Shown: positions 8,259 through 18,151 of the stretch, piece after piece
Position numbering within the stretch: the first letter of the stretch is position 1
How the letters are laid out: each line of letters starts with the position of its first letter
From: Oppiella nova
Lineage: Eukaryota > Arthropoda > Arachnida > Sarcoptiformes > Oppiidae
Assembly: GCA_905397405.1 (NCBI GenBank)
Contig: CAJPVJ010000396.1
Span: forward strand, 1-26,585
Length of the DNA stretch: 26,585 nt
Direction: 5' to 3'
The notes under the pieces: model-generated
What the model was told of the DNA's origin: nothing
The model's database searches: none
Seen by the model: the letters and a program-made list of their open reading frames with translations, nothing else
Position numbers and translations under genes: made by a program

Positions 8259-10575
8259 TCAAAGGGTCGTGTTTTTGTCAACAAATAGATTAGTCAAAGG
8301 ATTAGTCGATTGTTGATCTTCTGGGTAATCATCTTCATTGCCATCACTACTGAAGTATCTGTTGGTTCCCATGGGTGTCATGGGCTCAGAAATTGGCTGA
8401 CCGTGCGGTGGGTGTCCGGGTCGGGAGGGAACAGGTTTATCGTTCTCTAACTGTCGCCAACTCTTTGGCAGCACTTTCTCCATATAGTAACACACTTTCA
8501 CGTGAATTAGGTTTATGTCCAAACGCTTGCCTTTATTGCCTTTTGTGAGCAAACTTACGATATTTCCCACAATCAGTGACACCACGAAACCGATAACCGG
8601 CACAAAGAACGGGCTGATGTGGTGAATCATATCATTGCCTATGGGTTTAACATTCATTTAATTATTTATGTGTAGCATAATATATTATACCATGGTAACA
8701 ATCAAGCTTACCGGTCGGATAATAATCGGGTATCTTATAGTTAGCCATAATACTGATGGGGGCGCCAGTAATGTTGTAGGGATTGGATATATTTCTGGCG
8801 GCACAGCCCTCGGTGCTGAGCGCCAGACTCATAGTCGCGGGACTCCTCTTGTCGACCACGGATCCGATGACAATCCAGAAGCACATGACCTGACCCGCAA
8901 TCAAGGCGGCGGCGCCCCCGTAGGCGTTACCCCACGGGAAGAAGAGACCCAAACAAAAGAGACCAAATAGGGGGCCATTGGAGGCGCCGTAAAGCATGAT
9001 CGCCGCCTCCACTATGTTCTCGGTCTCCATCACCACAAACGCCATACTAATGGATAGGATGCCTATGAGCACAGCCAACAGTTTGGTGACGTAGACGCCC
9101 CACTGGACGGGCAGTCTGTGAAAGATCTGCTTTGCGTAGTCGTCCCAAACGATGGACGCCATGGCGTTCAGACCCGACGATAGGGTGCTTAGAGAGCCGC
9201 CAAAAACGCAGGCGACGAACATCCCGGGCAGTCCCGGGTAGTCGCCCTCGAAGATGTCGAGCACAAAGTAGGGCAACAGTTGGTCGGGTCGGCCTACGCG
9301 GCCCGTCAGCATAGGGTCGCAGTCGTAATATCGGGCGTACATCACGATACCGATGAGTACTGTGAATGATAGCATCGATATATACCCGGGTATTGCCATA
9401 TACAGGGCCTTTTTGGCTGAGCTAATGCTCGGCATACATATAACGCGCTGGACTTGTAGTTGACTTGTGCTGAATGTGCCGCTGAATAAGACTGCGAACC
9501 CGGTTATTATCACCCAAAATGAGTTACCCGAGTATATGTCGAAATTCATGCTAAAAGGCAACAAATACAGACAATTATGACAATTATATCGATTTATAAA
9601 TTTTAGATTATTATAGCATTACTTCCAGAACTCTATGCGTCCGCCCGTATGAGCCTTTTGAAAGGCACTGGCCATACCTCCCGAAATATTTGCACCCTTT
9701 TTATGAATTTAATGTAATTATTATTTATTATAAAGCTATTAATTAGATAATAATTCTGATAAAAGTCATACTCTTATGATAACTGCTAGCACTCCGGCGA
9801 CCATAACAGTGAACTGGAAGAAGTCGGTCCATATGACACCCTTGAGGCCACCCATAGATGTATAGATGGTTACTATGAGACCAATGACTAAAATACTGGA
9901 ACTGATGGACATATCGGTGACAATAGACAGTGCTATCGATGGCGCGAACCTTACGATGTGAATGAAACAAGAATTTCAAACATTGTATTCAATACACGCT
10001 TTGTTAGGGACTCACAGCTCGACTCCAAAGAATGGGATCTAAAATGTAGATAAAAATTAATTGCCATTAAATAGGACTATACGCTATAATCGTATTTTAT
10101 ACCATAGCTAGCAGCGTGGACAAATTGGTTATAATTTGCAAATTATGTGATTGAAAGCGTTTGTGAATGTATTCGTTGACCGAAAGTAGATTCATGTTAT
10201 AGAAGACAGGAATGAAGACTTCAGCGGCGAGTACGGCGCCCAACACGGCCGGGATCACTATTACCCAGAACATAGTGCCCGTCACGTACACCACCGTTGG
10301 AAAGCCTATGAACGAAGTGCTCGGCAAAAAACTGGCCATAATTGAGATGCAAACCGGAAACGGAGACATAGTTTTGCCACTGATTTGCAAAAATACACAT
10401 TTGTTTGAAATAATGTTCACAAATAGGAAACTGTTTGCAATGAATACCCTCTCAAGAACTCGTCCTCATTGGTAGTCTTGCGGTCTTTCCACGCGTAATA
10501 CAAACCAATTGCTGTCGATATCATTAACATCCCGATGAATACCACGTAGTCTACGGCACCGAAATGGTCAGACAT
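8259..10575 (-). CDS. SLC5-family sodium-coupled solute transporter
   Basis: Seven exons on minus: 10448-10575, 10103-10379, 10016-10038, 9772-9949, 9623-9696, 8712-9550, 8259-8638. All junctions are GT-AG, the frame closes, and the product is 632 aa, the usual size for SLC5A5/A6/A8/A12-type symporters. It starts MSDHFGAVDYVVFIG. Family marks include GGKTMSPFPV after TM1, FAPSIALSIVTD, GGLKGVIWTDFFQ, and LSTLSSGLNAMAS, the region that carries the TM8 sodium-site serines in the family. It should sit in the plasma membrane with about 13 helices and import a small anion or vitamin with sodium; the substrate cannot be told from sequence. Exon 3 is only 23 nt. The C-terminus ends NTTL, a possible class I PDZ ligand. 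It is the only gene of its kind here and lies between receptor remnants. Confidence 0.92.
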
Positions 10576-10861
10576 GTCGGTGTCTAGTTTTTGGTGGGTT
10601 TCACCACTTGTTTCAAATGAGATTTTATATTTTCAAGTCTTTAACTAAAGCCAAATCTCTTTGGATTTATTGTAATCTCATATTTATTTAATGAATATTA
10701 TTAGGCAATTGAATGATCGCAATGATGTGAATAATTACTGTAAATATATAATTAAAAGCGTAAATCATTTATAATTGAGATCATGTCTGCAATTAAGTGT
10801 AACTTTTGGAAAATTATAGCAGGATTAGTTTAATAAGACAAATTAATTAATGTAAAAATTA
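10576..10861. other. Upstream region of the SLC5 gene
   Basis: AT-rich. The SLC5 promoter presumably lies here, but I see no convincing TATA or Inr motif. Confidence 0.4.
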
Positions 10862-11765
10862 ATACTGTAACCTTTTTTATTTAATATTACAAATTACAGT
10901 GTGGATAACAAAAAGACTACCCTACTTTAAATCAAAGTAATTTTAATAGCATGTAGTTTATATAAATATATTTATTTCCAAATTGTAGGGAATAGTTAGG
11001 TGTTTGTTTGGTACATGACTTGTTTATAATAAAATTAGATAGAATTTTAACCAAGGTTGTTTAGAAAAAATTGACAAACATTTGTGTTTTTGTATGTATG
11101 TAAATCATAAATTGAAGTTTTATGCAAAGTGTTATTTTATAAAATTCATATTTTAACAAAATTATTAGTGAAAACGTTTTTAGTGATATTTTTTATTTAA
11201 CATTAAAAACAGTTTTATCATGTTATAAAATAAATATGTATACTTTAATTTAATTAAATAAATTATGATTAACATGAAATATAAATTTCTAAGCAACCGA
11301 ATATTTAAAATAATTAAATTATAGTAGAAAACTTGTTAAGATTAAACATTCAAATAATTATATTAAAAATATAGTCAATTGAAAAATAAATTGCAATTAG
11401 TAACTTTAAAAATATTGCTATAAAAGGTTTCACTAATAATTTTGTTAAAATATTAATTTTTACTAAATAACAGCTTGTATAATACTTCAACTTATGTTAT
11501 AAAAACTATGATTTGCAATGTAAATTTTACATACAAAAACATAAATTTTAGACAATTTTTTTTCTAAACTAACTTGGTTAAAATTATATTCAATTTGATT
11601 ATATACATGTCATACACAAAACAAACCCTAACTATTCTACTATTATACTGTATAATTTGGTAATGAATATATTTATATAGTTTACTAAACATGGTATTAA
11701 AATTATTTTGATTTAAACTAGAGAAGTCCTTTTTTGTCTACTTTGTAACTTGTAAGTGGAGTTTA
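10862..11765. repeat. Large imperfect inverted repeat (arms about 340 bp, spacer about 220 bp)
   Basis: The left arm (about 10862-11200) is the reverse complement of the right arm (about 11415-11765) with small indels. Clear anchors: TTTAAATCAAAGTAATTTTA at 10926 against the reverse of TAAAATTATTTTGATTTAAA near 11698; ATTTTAACCAAG at 11044 against CTTGGTTAAAAT at 11573; and TTAACAAAATTATTAGTGAAA near 11153 against its complement near 11433. It contains no open frame of note. The outer end of the right arm merges with the 3' flank of the dead receptor tail at 11865. It may be a fold-back or MITE-like element, or an inverted duplication. Confidence 0.7.
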
Positions 11766-11864
11766 ATAAAAAGTTTTCGTATAAGTTTAAATAAATAGAT
11801 TACAAATTAAATAACAAAATTTTATTTAATTATTATATTGTGTAAATTTCAATTTGATTACAAA

Positions 11865-12150
11865 ATACTTCAGTGAGTAATGGACCCAGTTGTTTGGGAC
11901 CTCTTTGCCCTGTCATGTCTGTGCACACGACCCAACTCTTGGATATCTCCTAATATACTCATGAGTTTTGAATACTTTAAATCACTGTCCGATGGATACT
12001 TCATAAACAGCAATTTAGTAAATAATACAATTACCAATTACATTTTCTGTTGAAATCTAATAAAAATAAATATTTAATTTAATATTTCATGATATTTGTT
12101 GAGCACTTACTTGACAACATGCGGGTGCGATAGGTTGGATTGATTTGAGT
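11865..12150 (-). pseudogene. Dead nuclear receptor tail (exons 7 and 6)
   Basis: Read on minus this gives YPSDSDLKYSKLMSILGDIQ and continues with ELGRVHRH, as in the intact gene 15244-16893. A short deletion then shifts the frame before helix 12 (the MTGQRGPKQLGP part is lost in frame). The exon 7 acceptor side is replaced by unrelated sequence. Exon 6 survives in part at about 12105-12150. No upstream exons follow. The flank at 11735-11860 also matches 15120-15240, so the 3' flank was copied with the gene. Confidence 0.85.
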
Positions 12151-12339
12151 TGATTATATTTTAAAAATAAGTTATCTATTATGACGCAAATTAAGTGCAT
12201 AAAATACACAAATATAGAAATATATTTTATTGATTTAAATTTAATTAAGCTCCAATTTTCATATAATTTATTTGGAAGTTGGCTTTGTTTTTTTAATAAT
12301 AAAAATAATGATGTATGCCTCAAATGGCATTTTTATTAT

Positions 12340-13060
12340 AGCAAGTGATCTCTCTCATACTGATGCCGTGTATAATAATATTAGAGCGAAGCTGTGCTTA
12401 ACTCACATCTCCCGTCAGTTATACCCCTTATATGCATACCACAGTCCCTTACATAAGGTATCGCATTACAGTACAGTGCAGTATGAGCGCATAGTTACCC
12501 AGTATGTGGATAGGGATGTGTCTGGTATATAAGGCAGAGCCCACACCAAACTCGGCGGACTCTCAGTACTGACTGACTTTGGGTCAGTGGTTGACGGCTT
12601 TTGTGGAGAGTACCCCAACTTTGAGACCTATTTTTACTTCTTTGTGTACTTTTGGTTTATTGTATAAGTGATTCATAATGAAGAGTATTATTTAAGTCTA
12701 AACCCGAGCTAACTCACGATCATTACCTGTACATTCCCGCGCGTGAGTTAACGAACTCACGGACTGAGTCACGGACTCAAAGTCACGAACTGACGGTAAG
12801 TGAAGGGAACGACAACCCCTCATAGGTAAGGCGTTGGCCCCTAGGTATCGCACTTAGGAATAGTGAGTTACGCTCCAATATTATATTATATATTATATCC
12901 ATACAATTCTAATTAAGCTTATGTACAGAAACTGTATTTGCTTTGTGGGTGTTGTGTGAGCTGGATGTTTTATATCCATTATTTAAAACAGGCAAACCCT
13001 GATAGCCAGCATACCATTTCGGTGGTGACAGCAATGGGTTCCTATCTTTGACTACACCGG
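12340..13060 (+). mobile_element. Possible LTR-retroelement relic (LTR plus primer-binding-like site)
   Basis: This island is less AT-rich and more complex than its surroundings. It has a TATA box with an initiator, GC-richer leader-like sequence with short GAGTTA/ACTCAC repeats (12700-12800), and TGGTGACAGCAATGGG at 13023. The last resembles the TGG-starting primer-binding sites (complementary to a tRNA CCA end) seen just inside the 5' LTR of Ty3/gypsy-like elements. I find no gag-pol reading frame, no second LTR, and no confident TG...CA ends or target-site duplication. It could be a solo or truncated LTR, or an ordinary promoter region. Confidence 0.35.
12526..12600 (+). promoter_or_regulatory. 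Core promoter: TATA box plus arthropod-type initiator
   Basis: TATATAA at 12526-12532 is followed by CTCAGTACT, a perfect arthropod initiator (TCAGT), with its A at 12565. A GGTTGACGG stretch lies about +25 to +33 from that A, roughly where a downstream promoter element would be. It points toward the plus-strand ionotropic receptor about 1 kb downstream, but may simply be the promoter of an LTR. Confidence 0.5.
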
Positions 13061-13573
13061 GCGTTGTGAGACCAGTAGTGGTCAAGTCATGCCATTATAT
13101 TATAATCTTCTCTGACCTCAGTATTCATTGGATTCTTTCATTAATATTAAAGATAGAAACTATATGCTTATATATCGTGTAAAATGAAACTCTGTCACAA
13201 TTTTACGAGACCTACATTTAATAGAAATATCTCTGAATTAAACGATATTTTGCGAATCGGCTTAAGACAGGATGACATCAAACGCAAAACTAAAAATTGG
13301 ATTTGTATTAGTAATAAATTTATTTATTTATTCCAAATGATACAAAAATTCTGGAATAATAGGTTTGATATACACTTAACTTCTAATGAATAACATAAAT
13401 AATTTTTAAAAATGTTTTTTTGCAGGATTGCTTTTATACAGACTGGCACTAGACAAAGGATCGCCACAAATAAAACTATCATTTACCCGATCACTTATCT
13501 CTACAATAATGTTAGTACAAATAACTTGGTGTTGGAAATATTTCTGTTATAATATAAATTAAAAATTTGACAG

Positions 13574-14880
13574 AAAGCGGATATTTTAATGGATGCTTAC
13601 ATTATGAACAGCGAAACGGAAGCTCAGACAGACTTCATAAGTCCAATGCCTAACCTAAGGCCCATAGCTATGCTAAGCAGTCCTATCCACATAAGTAAAA
13701 AGACTGACGGATTAAATGCTATTTTTGAGATATTTTCCCCATTAATCTGGATTCTTATTGTTATTTCCTATATTTTAATATTAACTATAGATATCAGGAA
13801 ATTTAATATATTTTTAAAAAATATATTTGATAATATTGGTTTATTTTTACGGCAAAGTATGCTATTAAGAATATAATTTTATAATATTAAATTTTATTAA
13901 TTACTTAATTCTAATCAAGGCATAAGCATGAAAACTTTTCATAATAAAATTTTATTGATTACCTGGATTATATTTTCATTCATTATTTATAACTTATTTA
14001 GTAGTGATATTCAATCCTCATTGGTGTCTAAGAAAGTGCTAATAATAAAGACGTTCAAAGAACTCATCGATAAGAAAGATATTATTATTTATATTAATAG
14101 GCATTCATATCAGTATCGGATTGTGCAACAGGTTTATATTAAAATTATTATTGCTCACTCACTTTTACTTTAAAATTAATTAAATTTACATTCATTTTTA
14201 TATTTGAATAGGATTTAAAGGAATTGATTCCTCGCCTAATATTAATCAATGAGAAGGAGGAGCTTAGTATAGAATTAATATTTAAAATGATTACAAATCA
14301 GGGAATCCTTATAACGAGTGAATACAGAATTGATGACTTGATTGCCGTCTACTCTCCACTACAGCTGAGTCTCGTAAAAACCGGTGATATCTCGTACACA
14401 ACTTTATATGGATTTGCTGTCAGAAAGGGTTTGGATCGTCACGTCAAGAATACTCTAAGCAAACTGTATGTTCACAAAAGTTTGTCACAAATATTAAACA
14501 TGCATACACTTGATTAGCCACATTACTATATTGTTTTCTTAATTGTTTACATGCTTACTATTTAATGAATAAAATTTAAGTTTTAATTATAATCTCATTT
14601 GAACTCTAGGGCTAATATTCTACACACTTCTGGAGTATTGAAGAAGTCTTTCGTAGGCTTTGCTAAAAACCTGCATTATGATTATCAGGATCTATTTCAA
14701 TGGCTTAAAACCATTGGTTCCATTGGAAAGAATAATGACATTGGATTATATTATAATGAAAACATTATATTATGCTTAAATCATTTATATTTTCTGTATT
14801 TCTATTTATATAAATATGGTATTATTTGTGCTTTTGTTATATTATTATTTGAAAATTTATTACACTGTTTTCATATCTGA
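13574..14880 (+). CDS. Ionotropic (variant glutamate-type) receptor, 5' part unresolved
   Basis: Supported exons: 13574-13856, 13920-14131, 14212-14465, 14610-14880, all GT-AG and in frame, giving 339 residues to the stop. The first begins KADILMDAYIMNSET...DFISPMP, the end of ligand-binding lobe S1. It continues into M1 (SPLIWILIVISYI) and a short pore segment. The second gives M3 (KILLITWIIFSFIIYNLF, then SSDIQSSL in place of SYTANLAAF). The third and fourth are lobe S2, ending with KTGDISYTTLYGFAVRKG, then LHTSGVLKKSF and M4 (YKYGIICAFVILLFENLL). The S1 arginine that binds the glutamate carboxylate is not at its usual place (SETEAQTDF), as in chemosensory IRs. Upstream open stretches at 13184-13310 and 13426-13500 do not resemble the start of S1, so the 5' end is missing, in unrecognised exons, or lost. 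Confidence 0.8.
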
Positions 14881-14912
14881 ATAATCAAAATCAAGATAGT
14901 TTACTTACTAGT

Positions 14913-15055
14913 AATACACTTCGCATCCCGATAGCCAGGCATTTATTTAAACGACATTTATAACAAAATGACCTTGTTATTGCATAGATGTTACAGTGGA
15001 CACCAAATTAGCACCATTGAATAAATATTAAAATGTATATTAATATAAAAGAATA
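14913..15055 (-). pseudogene. Isolated dead receptor exon 3 (second zinc finger)
   Basis: The minus strand reads TRSFCYKCRLNKCLAIGMRS, then a GTATTA donor, against TRTFCSKCRLNKCLAIGMRS in the intact gene at 16561-16662. The 5' part is broken (TGCTAATTTGG, which loses the first Cys codon context). The flanking intron 2 sequence (AATATTAAAATGTATATTAAT) was copied too. No other exons adjoin it. It lies between the ionotropic receptor and the intact receptor C. Confidence 0.85.
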
Positions 15056-15243
15056 TTATTTTACTGTTTCAAAAAGTACAATACAGTACTGTAACCTTTT
15101 TATTAAATATTAAAAGTTACTGTAACATGTAACTTGGATTTTACTAAAAGGTCTTCGTATAATATAAGTACTGTACTAAATAAATAGATTGCAAATTAAA
15201 TAACAAAATTTTATTTAAGTATTATATTGTATAGATTTCAATA

Positions 15244-16893
15244 TTAAACAACAATTTTATTACAAAAAACTTCAGTGAGTAATGGACCCAGTTGTTTGGG
15301 ACCTCTCTGACCGGTCATATGTCTGTGCACACGACCCAACTCTTGGATATCTCCTAATATACTCATGAGTTTTGAATATTTTAAATCACTATCCGATGGA
15401 TACTTCAGCAATAGATAGCGTTTAAGTAAATATAAATACATTTTCTGTTGAAATCTAAAATAGGTAGTACGGTTAGTACGGTATAAATTTAAATATTTTT
15501 GGTTATAATTTTTATATATAAGACTTACTTCACGACATCCCTGTGCGATAGGTTGGGATGATTGGGGTTAAAGAGTAATATGGCTCTCATCTGTAAAAAT
15601 ATTTTGTTAAATTACAAAATTTTTGTTTATACCGTAAAATATTGTACCAGCTCAATGACAATGGTATCAAAATAGGAATCCGACTTAAACGTGTTTAAAA
15701 GATTTTTGAGCGGGGTATACACATTGTGCGGGGCCAGCTTAATGACATCCAAATGTACGCTAATCGACTCATTCTCGGTCTAATAGAATATAAATTTAAA
15801 AACAATTTATTTACTGAACATGTTTATAGTTAATGACACTTACTATGGGAATAGTGAGGCAACCATTTTCGTAGTCAAAAACGAGTGCAGATCTCAGATA
15901 TAGGAACTCAACGCAAGAATCCCTAATAAGTATGAGTTTGTCGTCTTCGCATACACTTTGAAATGATTGCAAGTGTTTGTTTATTTTTATCATATTTTTG
16001 AGTAAACTGGTCAATTTTATCAACATCATTTGTCCCAGCTCAGAGATAGTATGGATTTGTCTGGTGTTTGCATAGTTTGGTAATAATATACCCCTTGTCC
16101 ACAGTAATTCTGATATACTTTTGCATTCAGTCTCATTAAGACTATTGTTGTGATTACCTATTGGTTCATAAATATGAGCTTTTATTGGCTCATTGTTATT
16201 TTCATTGCTGTCAAAAATATCCAGGTCCAAAAGATTAATTTCTTGAACATAATCAGCATTATTAATTAGATCATGTTCAAGTGTGTCACTAATTATATCA
16301 AGTTCGTGTTCGGAATTCGTTACTGAATAATCATTTTTACATTCAACAACATTATTATAATTCAAACTATTTTTTGCAGTAATAACATCAGGGTAACTTG
16401 TATTTGGTGTAGTCTGGTATGCAATCGTTGCTCGAATTTTCTTATTATTTCTAATCCTTTCTCTTAGGGATGCCTTTTCCTCGTCATTAAGAATCCATTC
16501 CTGAAATTATAATTAAATATTATATATATAATTAAATTTAGAAACTAGGTAGTTTAATACACTTCGCATGCCAATAGCCAGGCATTTATTTAAACGACAT
16601 TTAGAACAAAATGTCCTTGTTATCACATTGATGTTACAGTGGCCATCAAATTGGCATTTAAACTGTTAAATGAATATTAAAATGTATATTAATTTATAAA
16701 TATATATTTATCTTTACGTTATTTTTGATGGCATTGCGTCTGAAAAATGCCTTACAGGGCCCACAAGTGAGACCACCAAAATTTCTCCCTGATCATAAAT
16801 ACAATTAAACTGATTATTGAATAATTTTTAATAATTATAATATTAATTACCAATTGCTTTACCGCCACATACTAAGCATATTTTACCGGCCAT
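15244..16893 (-). CDS. HR96-like nuclear receptor, gene 2
   Basis: Exons (minus): 16851-16893, 16718-16788, 16561-16662, 15844-16500, 15648-15779, 15529-15590, 15244-15454, giving 425 aa. The DNA-binding domain covers residues 6-72: CLVCGGKAIG, CGPCKAFFRR (P-box GPCKA), and FCSKCRLNKC with the IGMR end. Exon 4 starts EWILNDEEK, as in HR96. The hinge is Asn/Asp/Glu-rich (DLDIFDSNENNN). The ligand-binding domain has FQSVCEDDKLILI and ends with helix 12 PLLTEVF. The domain set is complete and there is no internal stop. Two dead tails in the window (7380, 11865) and one dead exon (14913) are copies closest to this gene. It is a nuclear transcription factor by family; ligand unknown. Confidence 0.9.
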
Positions 16894-17180
16894 TGTTAAT
16901 CCGTTTTGTTTATGAACTTAATTATTGAATTTCTAAATTAACATTAAACATTAAATGTTAAATAATTCAAAATAAATATTATTTATATTGTTTATAATAC
17001 TGGTACCTTGTTACAATTTGTTCACTCAATTTTATAAAACAATAGTTGTAGTCACTGATAAACAAATATTGAAAAATAGTACTTAAATTATTATTAGTTA
17101 TGAGTAAATTAAATTTTTTTATTTGTAAGAAAATGGGTTTTAAGTGTTTTCAGACTATAAACAAAATCAGATAAAATGAT
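16894..17180. other. Upstream flank of receptor gene 2
   Basis: AT-rich, with no gene found. The receptor promoter presumably lies here. Confidence 0.4.
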
Positions 17181-17435
17181 ATGAGTTTTTGGTGCAAACT
17201 GATTTGCCATATAATTTAGTAGATGTTCACTATTTCCATGGAAATTTTATTTTACTAATGTTCATTATTTACACAATAGCATTTATTTGTTTTGCAACTG
17301 ATAAAGCAATGAGTTTTTGGTGCAAACTGATTTGCCATATAATTTAGTAGATGTTCACTATTTCCATGGAAATTTTATTTTACTAATGTTCATTATTTAC
17401 ACAATAGCATTTATTTGTTTTGCAACTGATAAAGC
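17181..17435. repeat. Perfect 127-bp repeat with 1-bp spacer (probable assembly scar)
   Basis: Bases 17181-17307 and 17309-17435 are identical, separated by the single base A at 17308. The sequence is intergenic and unrelated to the other two 127-bp repeats, which have identical geometry. Confidence 0.9.
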
Positions 17436-17639
17436 GATAAAAATGTATTGTAACCATGCATGAATAAACTATTTTTATTATAACAAAGTATCACAATTGT
17501 AAACATAATTCTTATATAAAAACATATAAAAAATTGTATTTATATGATACACTGTATTTATTATAAGTTTATATATTGTATATATTATCTTATTTAAGCA
17601 CAGGGCCTACTGTAACCTGTAACAGGGTAACAGGGTCTG

Positions 17640-17860
17640 TGGGTCACCTTTATCTGTTCTACAATATTTTCAAACCTTGACAGACAATCGGAATTATATT
17701 TCAGGGTTAATTTGCCCTTCATTAAATATAAATATAATCAATTTTTGTACCAGTAGCCAAATAAATTATATTATTTTGAATAGTTAATTTAATATACAAA
17801 CTATCAAAGAACTAATAGACTTCTCACTCGATATAATTATTCGTCCTTGTTAGATTAAAT
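17640..17860 (-). pseudogene. Dead receptor tail related to the 20952-22923 gene (exons 7 and 6)
   Basis: CTTGACAGACAATCGGAATT and the following bases match exon 7 of the receptor at 20952-22923 (CTTTGACAGACTATCGGATT). AAATATAAATATAATCAATT, a degenerate exon 7 start, the intron and a TATAATTATTCGTCCTTGTT exon 6 remnant follow in the same order. The frame is broken throughout, and the helix 12 end and exons 1-5 are missing. Confidence 0.7.
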
Positions 17861-18151
17861 AATTAGCACATAGAATTAACATGGGATTAAGTTAAGTTTT
17901 ATGACAGAATATTCTAATTAAGAACACTCTTACATCATTTTGCACAATAATTGTAATATAAAACATTAAAATTTACCCTAGTTGATTATTATAAAATAAA
18001 ACTACTTATTTCAAAATATTTTATTTATAATTGTTTAAAGTTATAATTTAAAACTTATAACTTATCAAGGTTACATGGAAAGTGACATAGAATTATATGA
18101 AAAAATGATTTAACTTCAATTATCCTGGCGTTTTAAGATAATTTATAATAC
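17861..18151. other. Intergenic, AT-rich
   Basis: This is the downstream flank of the dehalogenase gene. I see no gene in it. Confidence 0.5.

Noticed and set aside
8668-8970. Plus-strand open frame of 100 codons
   Set aside because: It is antisense to the large SLC5 exon 6, whose frame is clearly the coding one.
12272-12532. Plus-strand open frame of 86 codons
   Set aside because: It crosses the start of the LTR-like island and ends in its TATA box. No family is recognised.
13184-13310. First exon of the ionotropic receptor (MKLCHNFTRP...)
   Set aside because: It joins in no frame that resembles the start of lobe S1, and the junction to 13426 gives stops or unrelated sequence, so I left it out of the gene.
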